This document shows, one piece after another, positions 1 through 6,840 of a stretch of DNA of 10,173 bases (position 1 is the first letter of the stretch; the number at the start of each line of letters is the position of its first letter). The notes beneath the pieces were generated by a model. That model searched no databases. It had not been told where the DNA came from and saw nothing but the letters and a program-made list of their open reading frames with translations. Origin of the DNA: Prevotella sp. Its GTDB lineage: Bacteria > Bacteroidota > Bacteroidia > Bacteroidales > Dysgonomonadaceae. Location: assembly GCA_031260865.1 (NCBI GenBank), contig JAISKQ010000119.1, positions 1 through 10,173 on the forward strand, in the 5' to 3' direction. The position numbers and the translations under genes were made by a program.

Positions 1-822
1 GGTTCAAACAAAGGAGAAAAAGGGGAAAAAGGAAAATTATCTCGTACTTATATTGAATTGATAATAAAAAACAAACCGGATTTTTTTCTTTTTGAAAATG
101 TAAAAGGACTTTACCGAACAAAAAAACATCGAGTATTCTTTGATGAGTTGAAATCTGAGTTAATCGCAAATGATTATTGTCTGACAGAAAAATTAATCAA
201 TGCTATTGAGTTTGGTGCTCCTCAAGATAGAGAAAGAATTATTTTGGTGGGATTTAAAACAGACGTATTGCAACGTATGAGAGTAAAATTAGACAACTCT
301 TATTCAATACCGTCTTTTGATTGGGATGCAAAAACAAAATATCAGTCAAAGAACATTTTTTCATTAAAATGGCCGGAAGAAGAACCTTATGAGGAAAACT
401 TGAAAAGGCAGCCCAATAAAGGCATAATCGAAGAATTAACTGTACAGTACTGGTTTGATAAAAACGATGTTGAAAATCATCCTAATACCAATCATTATTT
501 TCAACCCAGAGCAGGTCTAAAAAAGTTTCAAACGGTAAAAGAAGGGGATGTTTTGAAAAAATGTTACAAAAGATTACATCGGTGGAGATATTCGCCCACG
601 GCGGCATACGGGAATAATGAGGTTCATATACATCCGTATAAGCCTCGTAGAATTTCTGCTGCTGAAGCATTATCAATTCAATCTCTTCCAAAAGAGTTTA
701 TTTTGCCAGATAACATATCATTATCTAATATGTTTAAAACAATAGGGAATGGCGTTCCATACCTTGCTGCTAAAGGACTTGCTGAAACCATCATGTCTTT
801 CATTAATCATAATTATTTATAA
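1..822 (+). CDS. DNA (cytosine-5-)-methyltransferase, C-terminal part (5' end outside window)
   Basis: This reading frame is open from base 1, so the gene begins upstream; the first internal TTG at 58 is not a real start. It methylates C5 of cytosine in a specific DNA site using S-adenosylmethionine, protecting host DNA from the partner nuclease. Visible family motifs are ENV (motif IV, in FLFENVKGL just after the left edge), QDRERIILVGF (motif VIII), a variable target-recognition stretch about 350-620, PRRISAAEALSIQSLPKEF (motif IX) and IGNGVP (motif X, about 748-765). The PCQ catalytic loop (motif I/IV region) lies left of the window. The stop is 2 bases before the next ATG, so it is translationally linked to the presumed cognate endonuclease. 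The recognition sequence cannot be read from this fragment. Confidence 0.95.
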   Translation, partial: GSNKGEKGEKGKLSRTYIELIIKNKPDFFLFENVKGLYRTKKHRVFFDELKSELIANDYCLTEKLINAIEFGAPQDRERIILVGFKTDVLQRMRVKLDNSYSIPSFDWDAKTKYQSKNIFSLKWPEEEPYEENLKRQPNKGIIEELTVQYWFDKNDVENHPNTNHYFQPRAGLKKFQTVKEGDVLKKCYKRLHRWRYSPTAAYGNNEVHIHPYKPRRISAAEALSIQSLPKEFILPDNISLSNMFKTIGNGVPYLAAKGLAETIMSFINHNYL

Positions 823-824
823 TC

Positions 825-1901
825 ATGAGAAAGTTGACAGCATCTAATATTGTTTCGTTTATCAATCAATTAGATAAAAATACAGTTTACAATTACGTTA
901 ATCCTAAGACGCCAGGCGTAATAAAAATTGTAGGAATAGATATGCCTGAGGGTCCGATAAGAATAAAACGCTGGAATCCAAGTAAAGGAGTAAATGAACA
1001 ACAGAGTAAGATTGAACCAATTTCGAGCGAGTTGATTTGGCGAGTGGCTAATGCCTTTAATCCCAATCAACCTATAAGCATTGATAGAGTATTGGGCGCA
1101 AGTTACAATACAAGGAGCGTTTTAGAGGCTCTTTTAGCTCATACACCTGAATTTTATTTTTGTTATCCTGGCCGTATTGAGAGTAAGGGGAGTTACACAA
1201 CAATCAAACATGGGCACAAGCATATTATGTGGAGTCCAAACAACCCTCACGAAAGCGGAACAATGCGACAGATAGAAACAGATATGGTTGTGTCGGAAGT
1301 TCCTTCTTTAGATGTTGTTTATGATGCTCTTGTTTTACCTGATTCTTGTTATCAACAAGAAATAGATATTGATATTCAACGGAGACATGCTCAAATGCAA
1401 ATAGCTTTATATTTTATTGGAAAACAATTGAATTATAGAACTTGGATTGCTCAAAATGACAAAGGTATATTATATCAGAATAAACGAATTGGAGAATACG
1501 AAGGGGTTATTTCATCACTCAAAGATGAAAGATTAATGACTGCGTTTGATGAAGCAATTCAGGCTGCATTACTAATAGACTGCATTTGGTTTCAAAACGG
1601 AAAACTAATGCCTGCTGTAATGGAAGTAGAACATTCGACGGGAGTTACAAGCGGATTAAGCAGGATGAAGAATTTTAAAGATAAATTTCCTCCATTTCCT
1701 ACAAGATATGTGATTGTTGCTCCGGATGAAGATAGGGATAAGGTAATTAAAGAGTGCAGCAAGCCTCAATTCAGAGATATGAATCCGAGATATTTTACAT
1801 ATTCAGCTGTAGAAGAACTTTATGCTCTTTGCCAAAGGCGCAAACTACATGGTGTAACCGAAGAATTTTTAGATTGTTATATGGAACCAATCATAGCATA
1901 A
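825..1901 (+). CDS. Probable type II restriction endonuclease (partner of the upstream methyltransferase)
   Basis: This is a complete 358-aa soluble protein with no signal peptide or membrane segment. I assign it as the restriction partner mainly because it starts 2 bases after a C5-methyltransferase stop. A plausible PD-(D/E)XK-type active site is visible: D252 in IDCIWF followed by the strand MEVEHSTGVTSGLSRM (266-281), where E267 and E269 take the place of the usual E-x-K, and R280 may help bind DNA. Residues 280-340 look like further core strands and helices (FPTRYVIVAPDEDRDKV). The N-terminal 1-160 would hold DNA recognition. It is expected to cut unmodified DNA at the site protected by the methyltransferase. 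The exact endonuclease family and recognition site are not recognised. The ExE instead of ExK site is my reading, not a confirmed catalytic assignment. Confidence 0.8.
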   Translation: MRKLTASNIVSFINQLDKNTVYNYVNPKTPGVIKIVGIDMPEGPIRIKRWNPSKGVNEQQSKIEPISSELIWRVANAFNPNQPISIDRVLGASYNTRSVLEALLAHTPEFYFCYPGRIESKGSYTTIKHGHKHIMWSPNNPHESGTMRQIETDMVVSEVPSLDVVYDALVLPDSCYQQEIDIDIQRRHAQMQIALYFIGKQLNYRTWIAQNDKGILYQNKRIGEYEGVISSLKDERLMTAFDEAIQAALLIDCIWFQNGKLMPAVMEVEHSTGVTSGLSRMKNFKDKFPPFPTRYVIVAPDEDRDKVIKECSKPQFRDMNPRYFTYSAVEELYALCQRRKLHGVTEEFLDCYMEPIIA

Positions 1902-1944
1902 ATTACTTCTTGTCATTTTCGTCGGCTCTCTTGATTGGCAATTC

Positions 1945-2100
1945 ATGGGAAATTATATTTTAGCAGTGCAAAATATTTCACCAAAAGAGGATAACTCCCT
2001 GCGTATATTGACATACAATAAAGAACTTGTAAAAAATACCAAAAAAAATATTGAAAAATTAACCATTAAATCTGCATTAAATTCAAACAAAATTATCTAA
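1945..2100 (+). CDS. Possible small hypothetical protein (51 aa)
   Basis: An ATG at 1945 opens a 51-codon frame ending at TAA 2098-2100, in a different frame from the endonuclease. The peptide is Lys/Asn/Ile-rich with a hydrophobic start (MGNYILAVQNIS) and no recognisable domain. It follows the restriction gene by about 40 bases on the same strand. The frame stays open upstream to 1897, so it could also be the remnant of a longer, decayed gene. No ribosome binding site is visible, but that is normal in Bacteroidetes. It may simply be a chance frame in AT-rich DNA. Confidence 0.2.
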   Translation: MGNYILAVQNISPKEDNSLRILTYNKELVKNTKKNIEKLTIKSALNSNKII

Positions 2101-2152
2101 TATAAAACAGTTACGAGTTACGAGTAATAAGTTGATAGTAATGAGTAAAGAG
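2101..2152. repeat. Short degenerate TTACGAG/AGTAA repeats
   Basis: A run of related words lies here (GTTACGAGTTACGAGTAATAAG, then GATAGTAATGAGTAAAGAG in pieces), with TTACGAG also at 2153 and 2349. It forms the left edge of the larger tandem array. It looks like decayed simple-sequence intergenic DNA, with no sign of coding. Confidence 0.5.
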
Positions 2153-2731
2153 TTACGAGAAAGAATATGAAAAATGGCGCAAAGCGGTGTTACCCGAAAA
2201 CTGTTACTTTTGTTACTTTTTAGAATTCTAGTAAACTTGCAAGCTAGTAAACTTGAATACTAATAAAGTGTTACTTTTGTCACTTTTTTCAATATTAGCT
2301 GTTAGTTGTTGGCTATACACTGAAAAGGTCTTTGATATGATGAAATAATTACGAGAAAGAAGAAACAACGTTCGACGTAGCCAATTAGGAATGAAAAAAA
2401 ATGACGCAAAGCGATGTTACCCTAAAGCTGTTACTTTTGTCACTTTTTAGAATTCTAGTAAACTTGAATACTGATAAACTATTTACCGAAAAGTGTTACT
2501 TTTGTCACTTTTTCAATATTAGCTATTAGTTGTTGGCTTTCAACTGCTGACTGTTGACAGAAAAGAGGTCTTTGAAATAAAAGAAGAAGAAACAACGTTC
2601 GACGTAGCCAATTAGGAATGAAAAAAAATGACGCAAAGCGGTGTTACCCTAAAACTGTTACTTTTGTCACTTTTTAGAACTCTTGTAAACTTGAACTTTA
2701 GTAAACTATTTACTGACTATTTACCGAAAAG
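2153..2731. repeat. Three-unit tandem repeat, 227-base period, non-coding
   Basis: Three units begin near 2153, 2349 and 2576. Units 2 and 3 share about 113 nearly identical bases (2357-2470 and 2584-2696, exactly 227 apart) with only a few substitutions; these include AACAACGTTCGACGTAGCC, AATGACGCAAAGCG and TAGAA-TCT-GTAAACTTGAA. Unit 1 lacks about 35 bases containing the ACGTTCGACGT segment, and unit 3 stops right after ATTTACCGAAAAG, before its second copy of the internal T-rich motif. Nothing is coded on either strand over a useful length. The array lies between the restriction-modification pair and a convergent minus-strand gene. It is not a CRISPR array, because the units are too long and the internal sequence is itself repeated. 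Confidence 0.9.
2202..2675 (+). repeat. Five copies of TGTTACTTTTGTCACTTTTT
   Basis: Copies start at 2202 (variant with GTTAC in the second half), 2269, 2429, 2494 and 2656. Spacings alternate 67, 160, 65 and 162 bases, so two copies occur per 227-base unit and the last unit has only one. Each copy is itself an imperfect direct repeat of GT(T/C)ACTTTT. Possible roles are a protein-binding site, a bidirectional weak terminator-like T tract, or simply a sequence carried along by tandem duplication. Confidence 0.85.
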
Positions 2732-2750
2732 AGGGTAGGGAGGTAAAAAG

Positions 2751-2780
2751 AAAAAGGCATCCTCTTTTGGGATACCTTTT
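2751..2780 (-). terminator. Intrinsic terminator of the small exported protein gene
   Basis: On the minus strand GGTATCC (2776-2770) pairs with GGATGCC (2762-2756) with one G-U pair and a 7-base loop. Flanking A and T runs lengthen the stem, and a T-rich tract follows (TTTTTCTTTTT, ending near 2745). It lies about 20 bases past the stop codon at 2801. The A/T flanks could let it work on the plus strand too, insulating the repeat region. Confidence 0.85.
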
Positions 2781-2800
2781 CCATATTGCTTTGAATATAC

Positions 2801-3040
2801 TTATTTTTTGTCAGCCGTTTTAGCCGTTTTGGTTTTAGTGGCACTTTTTTTAGCTGCTTTTTTGTTTGTGGTGGTTTTCTTTTCTTCTTTGCAGCAAGAT
2901 TTCTTTTCTCCTTCTTTTTTGCTGCATTCAGTTTTTTCTTTGCAACAACTGTCTTTTTTAGGAGTAGTATCCTGAGCCATAACACTAGTAGAAGCAATCA
3001 GAGCTACACACATAATCGCGGACATAATCAATTTCTTCAT
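2801..3040 (-). CDS. Small exported Lys/Cys-rich protein of unknown function
   Basis: This 79-aa protein begins with a clear signal peptide: MKK, a hydrophobic core to about residue 20, and a probable cut at VMA|Q (residue 22/23). The mature part has about 57 residues and is very rich in Lys and Thr. It carries two SCCKE boxes at 31-35 and 48-52, 17 residues apart, with a further Cys at 39. The tail from 53 is almost all Lys, Thr and Ala, resembling a histone H1-like low-complexity tail. The paired Cys motifs could bind metal or form disulphides in the periplasm; this is inference. It has its own promoter and terminator, so it is monocistronic. An overlapping 95-aa frame on the same strand is a low-complexity shadow. 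No family is recognised beyond similar small secreted Bacteroidetes proteins. Confidence 0.85.
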   Translation of the reverse strand: MKKLIMSAIMCVALIASTSVMAQDTTPKKDSCCKEKTECSKKEGEKKSCCKEEKKTTTNKKAAKKSATKTKTAKTADKK

Positions 3041-3086
3041 ACTCTCAATTTTATTAAATTAAACATTTATATAGTTTTGTTTGATA

Positions 3087-3115
3087 CAAATATATGGGTT
3101 ATTCCTTAAAAACAA
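3087..3115 (-). promoter_or_regulatory. Bacteroidetes-type promoter for the small exported protein
   Basis: On the minus strand TATATTTG (3094-3087) matches the -7 consensus TAnnTTTG exactly. A TTG at 3115-3113 lies 18 bases upstream and fits the -33 element. Transcription would start near 3080, giving a leader of about 40 bases. Confidence 0.65.
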
Positions 3116-3162
3116 CATTAATAGAAGTTAAAACAAAAACGATAATTTACAATGATTCTAAA

Positions 3163-4329
3163 TTAATATTTAAAATGACCAAATTCACTATCAATCACCA
3201 AGCTCGTGTTATCCGATTTTTCAACGAATCCAACTATTTGGGCTTCAATACCAAATGATTTAGAGATATTGATGACTTCTTGAGCATATTCCGGAGATAG
3301 ATATATTTCCATACGGTGTCCCATATTAAAGACCTTATACATCTCTTTCCAGTCTGTTCCGGATTGCTCTTGAATCAGTTTAAATAAAGGAGGTATGGGA
3401 AACATGTTGTTTTTGGTTATTTTCACTTTATCAACAAAATGAAGCACCTTGGTTTGAGCGCCGCCAGAGCAATGTACCATGCCATGTATCACAGGACGCA
3501 ATTTTTCAAGAATTTGCTTTATTACAGGCGCATAAGTACGGGTAGGAGAGAGAACGAGTTTTCCGGCGTCTATATTTAATCCGTCGATTTCATCGGTTAA
3601 TTTCATATTTCCTGAATAAACCAGATTGGAAGGAATAGAAGAATCATAGCTTTCGGGATACTTAATAGCCAAATAGTTAGCAAATACATCATGACGAGCC
3701 GACGTTAGCCCATTACTCCCCATTCCACCGTTATATTCTTTCTCGTAAGTAGCTTGTCCATAAGAAGATAGTCCGACGATAACATCTCCGCCTTGTATGT
3801 TATCATTCGATATTACATCGGCACGCTTCATACGACATGTAACGGTACTATCAACGATAATTGTGCGGACAAGGTCGCCTACATCTGCCGTTTCGCCTCC
3901 TGTGGGATATATATTTACACCCAACTCGGATAGCTCATTGCATAAGTCGTTTGTACCGGTTATTATGGCAGAGATGACTTCACCCGGAATCAGCATCTTA
4001 TTTCGCCCGATAGTGGAAGACAATAAGATATTATCTGTAGCTCCAACACATAAAAGATCGTCGATATTCATTATTAACGCATCTTGAGCAATGCCTTTCC
4101 AGATGGATATATCTCCTGTTTCTTTCCAATACATATATGCAAGGGAAGATTTTGTTCCTGCTCCATCGGCATGCATGATATTGCAATATTCCGGGTCTCC
4201 GCCTAATATGTCGGGTATTATCTTGCAAAATGCTTTAGGGAAAATTCCTTTATCAATGTTCTTTATGGCATTGTGTACATCTTCTTTTGATGCAGAAACT
4301 CCGCGTTGGTTGTATCGTTGGTCGCTCAT
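3163..4329 (-). CDS. purM: Phosphoribosylformylglycinamidine cyclo-ligase (AIR synthase)-like protein
   Basis: This 388-aa protein belongs to the PurM/AIR synthase fold. The family enzyme closes the imidazole ring of formylglycinamidine ribonucleotide with ATP to make aminoimidazole ribonucleotide, the fifth step of cytosolic purine synthesis. Visible motifs are HADGAGTK (53-60, the family DGVGTK phosphate/ATP region), MNIDDLLCVGA (87-97), TGGETADV (143-150), SSYG and NGLTSARH (188-213), CSGGAQTK (287-294) and FNMGHRME (334-341). It is longer than the roughly 345 residues of the E. coli enzyme and diverges at several motifs (GAGTK for GVGTK, CSGGAQTK in the usual GGG region). I take this to be the Bacteroidetes-type variant. 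It has a TAnnTTTG box upstream and appears monocistronic, separated from the ROK gene by a terminator. A divergent PurM paralogue with another substrate is the main alternative. Confidence 0.85.
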   Translation of the reverse strand: MSDQRYNQRGVSASKEDVHNAIKNIDKGIFPKAFCKIIPDILGGDPEYCNIMHADGAGTKSSLAYMYWKETGDISIWKGIAQDALIMNIDDLLCVGATDNILLSSTIGRNKMLIPGEVISAIITGTNDLCNELSELGVNIYPTGGETADVGDLVRTIIVDSTVTCRMKRADVISNDNIQGGDVIVGLSSYGQATYEKEYNGGMGSNGLTSARHDVFANYLAIKYPESYDSSIPSNLVYSGNMKLTDEIDGLNIDAGKLVLSPTRTYAPVIKQILEKLRPVIHGMVHCSGGAQTKVLHFVDKVKITKNNMFPIPPLFKLIQEQSGTDWKEMYKVFNMGHRMEIYLSPEYAQEVINISKSFGIEAQIVGFVEKSDNTSLVIDSEFGHFKY

Positions 4330-4370
4330 TATTTGGAGAAGTGGGGTTTAAATGATTTTATAATAGGCTA

Positions 4371-4378
4371 CAAAGTTA
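4371..4378 (-). promoter_or_regulatory. Promoter -7 box for the purM-like gene
   Basis: TAACTTTG on the minus strand fits TAnnTTTG and lies about 40 bases before the ATG. A good -33 TTTG is not obvious at the expected distance, so the call rests on one element. No purine riboswitch or other structured leader is seen. Confidence 0.45.
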
Positions 4379-4413
4379 ATAAATATAGGCTATATATAAT
4401 AGGGTAGGGCTTA

Positions 4414-4446
4414 ATAAAAAAAGCGACACTATATGAAATGCCGCTT
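4414..4446 (-). terminator. Intrinsic terminator of the ROK kinase gene
   Basis: On the minus strand AAGCGGCA (4446-4439) pairs with TGTCGCTT (4428-4421), 8 base pairs including one G-U, with a 10-base loop. A run of seven T follows directly (4420-4414). It lies 25 bases beyond the stop at 4471. On the plus strand the G-U pair becomes an A-C mismatch, so the minus direction is favoured. Confidence 0.9.
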
Positions 4447-4470
4447 CTATATAATAATATAATATGGATA

Positions 4471-5433
4471 TTAATAGTCTTTTACTTCCCAGCCTAAAGC
4501 GCTTGCTCCAAGTACGGCGGCGTCACTTTCTTTAAGTTCAGACATTAATAATTTGATTTTATTGCGGTAAATAGGCAACATATTATCTTCCATGTGCTTG
4601 CGAACGGGATCAAAGATAAACTTGCCGGATTTGGTCAATCCACCGAATAATATGATTGCCTCAGGGCTAGAGAATGCCACAAAGTCCGCAAAGGCTTCAC
4701 CTAACATTTGTCCTGTAAATTCAAATATTTCTTTTGCTAAATCATCCCCTTTAACCGCAGCGTCATAGACATCCTTAGATGTTATTTCTTCGGGATTTAA
4801 TTCTCTAAGCAAACTCGCTTCTTTTCGTGTCTCAATAAATTCCCTGGCTGTACGCGCTACTCCTGTGGCGGAACTATATGTTTCGAGGCAACCTTTTTTG
4901 CCACATCCACACATGCGACCGTCGCGACGGATAGTAGTATGTCCTAATTCTCCGGCAAAACCATCGTGTCCATATACTAGTTGACCATTAACAACAATAC
5001 CGCTGCCAACGCCTGTACCTAAAGTGATAACGATAAAATCCTTCATTCCACGGGCTGCGCCATAAGTCATTTCACCGATAGCTGCCGCATTCGCGTCATT
5101 TGTCAGAGCAACAGGAATATTAAGTTTATCTGTAAGCATTTGAGCTAATGGAATAACGCCTTTCCAAGGGAGATTTGGGGCAAATTCGATACAACCGGTA
5201 AAGTAATTTCCATTTGGAGCGCCAACTCCAATACCCTTGATATTAGCAGAACCGCCAACTTGGTCTATAATTTCTTGAACTCCTGCGGATAAATGAGTTA
5301 CATATTCATTAATTTCTTTATAAGTGCCGGTTTTGATAGAACCTTGATTAATAATATGCCCACGTTTATCTACAATACCAAAAACAGAATTAGTTCCGCC
5401 GATGTCAATTCCAATAGCATATGGTTTTTCCAT
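4471..5433 (-). CDS. ROK-family glucokinase / sugar kinase
   Basis: This 320-aa cytosolic kinase is full length for the ROK family and probably phosphorylates glucose or a related hexose (or N-acetylhexosamine) at C6 with ATP. Visible features are DIGGTN (10-15, phosphate loop), NDANAAA (112-118) with D113 as the likely catalytic base, LGTGVGSG (138-145, second ATP loop), HDGFAGELGH (156-165) and the ROK zinc signature CGCGKKGCLE (175-184), with H165 as a further ligand. There is no N-terminal helix-turn-helix, so it is an enzyme and not a NagC/XylR-type repressor. In Bacteroides fragilis the main hexokinase of this type is RokA, but substrate cannot be settled from sequence here. It has its own -7 box and a strong terminator. 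It lies 129 bases downstream of meaB, without a clear terminator between them. Confidence 0.93.
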   Translation of the reverse strand: MEKPYAIGIDIGGTNSVFGIVDKRGHIINQGSIKTGTYKEINEYVTHLSAGVQEIIDQVGGSANIKGIGVGAPNGNYFTGCIEFAPNLPWKGVIPLAQMLTDKLNIPVALTNDANAAAIGEMTYGAARGMKDFIVITLGTGVGSGIVVNGQLVYGHDGFAGELGHTTIRRDGRMCGCGKKGCLETYSSATGVARTAREFIETRKEASLLRELNPEEITSKDVYDAAVKGDDLAKEIFEFTGQMLGEAFADFVAFSSPEAIILFGGLTKSGKFIFDPVRKHMEDNMLPIYRNKIKLLMSELKESDAAVLGASALGWEVKDY

Positions 5434-5486
5434 GATTTATAATATATAATGTTAATTCAACAATGAAATTATTTATTTAGTGTTTG

Positions 5487-5494
5487 CAAAGATA
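5487..5494 (-). promoter_or_regulatory. Promoter -7 box for the ROK kinase gene
   Basis: TATCTTTG on the minus strand is a full TAnnTTTG match about 55 bases before the ATG. The -33 region is weak. Because no terminator separates meaB from this gene, some transcripts may read through from meaB as well. Confidence 0.5.
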
Positions 5495-5562
5495 ATTATT
5501 TCTGACATGATATTAAACTGAACAGTCCAAATATCTACGTCTTTTAGATAATAAATTTACAT

Positions 5563-6657
5563 CTATTCATGCTTCCGAAATATGCTTAATACCTTATTGG
5601 CAGCGGCAAAAGAACTCATTTGTGAATTTAAAACTTGTTGTTCGCATATTTTCAATTCTCTTTCTACAACGGGATTATTATAGAAATCGTTTCTGAGCCT
5701 TTCGTTTATTGTTTCATACATCCAGAAGCGGGATTGATCATTCCGTCTGTGTTCAAAATATCCATTCTTCTTTACAAAAGCAATATATTCATCTATCATA
5801 TTCCAAACTTCAGTGATACCCGTTTCATAGTAGCCGGAGTAGGTGAGTACTTTTGGTGTCCAACCAGAATCCGGTAGAGGAAAAAGATGTAATGCATTCT
5901 GGAAATGAGATTTAGCCAAACGAGCCTTTTCAACGTTATTTCCATCAGCTTTATTTATAACTATACCATCAGCCATCTCCATAATACCGCGTTTAATGCC
6001 TTGTAATTCATCACCTGTACCGGCTAACTGTATAAGTAGAAAGAAGTCAACCATAGAATGTACGGCTGTTTCTGATTGACCTACGCCTACCGTTTCCACA
6101 ATGATACGGTTAAATCCAGCCGCTTCGCATAATATGATGGTTTCACGGGTTTTACGAGCTACACCGCCCAATGAACCGGCGGAAGGGGAGGGGCGAATAA
6201 ATGCGTTTTTCTCTATGGATAAACGTTCCATGCGGGTTTTGTCCCCGAGTATGCTGCCTTTGGTTAGTTCACTAGATGGATCTATTGCTAAAACGGCAAG
6301 TTTATTGTTTTCTTTTAGTATATGCATTCCAAACGCATCAATTGACGTGCTTTTACCGGCTCCGGGAACACCTGTTATGCCGACACGGACAGAATCCCCG
6401 GTATATGGCAAACATTTTTCGATAACTTCTTGCGCAATAGCATGATGCTCTTGTTTAGAACTTTCGATAAGTGTAACAGCTTGTCCCAGAATGGTTATAT
6501 TTCCTTTACGAATTCCTTCAACGTATTCTGATATGGTGTATGTTTTACGCTTAAATTTTTTAAAACTATTTAGATAAGGATTTACAGTAGGTTGAGCAGA
6601 TATACCTTTATTTACTTTTAATCCTTGGAATTGCTCGTTGTTTTCTATATGATCCAT
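5563..6657 (-). CDS. meaB: MeaB/ArgK-type GTPase, methylmalonyl-CoA mutase chaperone
   Basis: This 364-aa G3E-family P-loop GTPase is expected to guard and reactivate adenosylcobalamin-dependent methylmalonyl-CoA mutase by controlling cofactor loading. The mutase supports succinate/propionate metabolism in Bacteroidetes. Visible features are the Walker A loop GVPGAGKS (96-103), AIDPSS (124-129), ILGDKTRM (136-143), ETVGVGQSE (188-196, Walker B/switch region) and NKAD (235-238, guanine specificity). The N-terminal 1-40 extension is low in conservation, and the C-terminal helical part (about 300-364) would be the dimerisation arm. The start ATG at 6657 gives the usual family length. The mutase genes are not in the window. 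The gene is intact, so the phage-like block to its right did not break it. Confidence 0.95.
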   Translation of the reverse strand: MDHIENNEQFQGLKVNKGISAQPTVNPYLNSFKKFKRKTYTISEYVEGIRKGNITILGQAVTLIESSKQEHHAIAQEVIEKCLPYTGDSVRVGITGVPGAGKSTSIDAFGMHILKENNKLAVLAIDPSSELTKGSILGDKTRMERLSIEKNAFIRPSPSAGSLGGVARKTRETIILCEAAGFNRIIVETVGVGQSETAVHSMVDFFLLIQLAGTGDELQGIKRGIMEMADGIVINKADGNNVEKARLAKSHFQNALHLFPLPDSGWTPKVLTYSGYYETGITEVWNMIDEYIAFVKKNGYFEHRRNDQSRFWMYETINERLRNDFYNNPVVERELKICEQQVLNSQMSSFAAANKVLSIFRKHE

Positions 6658-6748
6658 GAATTCTATTTTTTGTAATAAGATAGAAATAAACTAGAATTGA
6701 ATTAAAATGTAAATATAGTAAAAAAGGAGGATTTATAATAGGGTACAT

Positions 6749-6773
6749 GCATTAAAAGTATATTATTTAATTT
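6749..6773 (+). other. Weak dif-like sequence, possible Xer attachment site
   Basis: The stretch contains GTATATTAT, identical to the centre of the E. coli dif site. The outer arms match poorly (about 7 of 11 on the XerD side). It lies just where the phage-like block begins, and temperate ssDNA phages of Bacteroidetes are known to use dif. In DNA this AT-rich a chance match is quite possible, and the second copy expected at the right end is not in the window. Confidence 0.15.
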
Positions 6774-6783
6774 AATAATTAAA
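6766..6783. promoter_or_regulatory. AT-rich inverted repeat TTTAATT-taat-AATTAAA
   Basis: This is a perfect 7-base inverted repeat with a 4-base spacer, 26 bases upstream of the -7 box at 6809. The same half-sites meet without spacer at 7372-7385, in the next gap of the same block. It could be an operator for a phage regulator, or merely part of an AT-rich leader. Confidence 0.3.
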
Positions 6784-6808
6784 CATAATAGGAATTATAT
6801 AACTTTCT

Positions 6809-6816
6809 TATATTTG
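6809..6816 (+). promoter_or_regulatory. Promoter -7 box at the start of the phage-like block
   Basis: TATATTTG is an exact TAnnTTTG match, ending 24 bases before the ATG at 6841. The -33 region (about 6785-6790) is not a good TTTG match, which may mean an activator or regulator is needed. It is the only clear promoter I see for the whole plus-strand block, so it may drive a long polycistronic transcript. Confidence 0.55.
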
Positions 6817-6840
6817 TCGAAAATATAAAAACATTCTCTT

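Noticed and set aside
2153..2731. CRISPR array
   Set aside because: The repeating unit is 227 bases, spacers are not unique, and no short palindromic repeat of 25-45 bases with regular spacers is present. No cas gene is nearby.
2710..2997. 95-aa minus-strand frame rich in Lys
   Set aside because: It overlaps the 79-aa exported protein in another frame, runs through its terminator, and its composition is explained by the A-rich Lys codons of the real gene.
3797..4351. Plus-strand frames of 96 and 86 aa opposite the purM-like gene
   Set aside because: They are antisense shadows of a gene with clear family motifs and have no domain of their own.
5434..5458. Sequence resembling the XerD arm of dif (TAATGTTAATT) just before the ROK gene
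   Set aside because: Only one arm matches and the other side and centre do not. It lies in an ordinary AT-rich leader between two host genes, far from the phage-like block.
6101..6445. 114-aa plus-strand frame opposite meaB
   Set aside because: It lies antisense to the conserved GTPase core and has no recognisable features.
6724..6730. AAGGAGG at 6724 as a ribosome binding site
   Set aside because: No start codon with a useful frame follows at proper distance; the nearest ATG (6746) ends after two codons.
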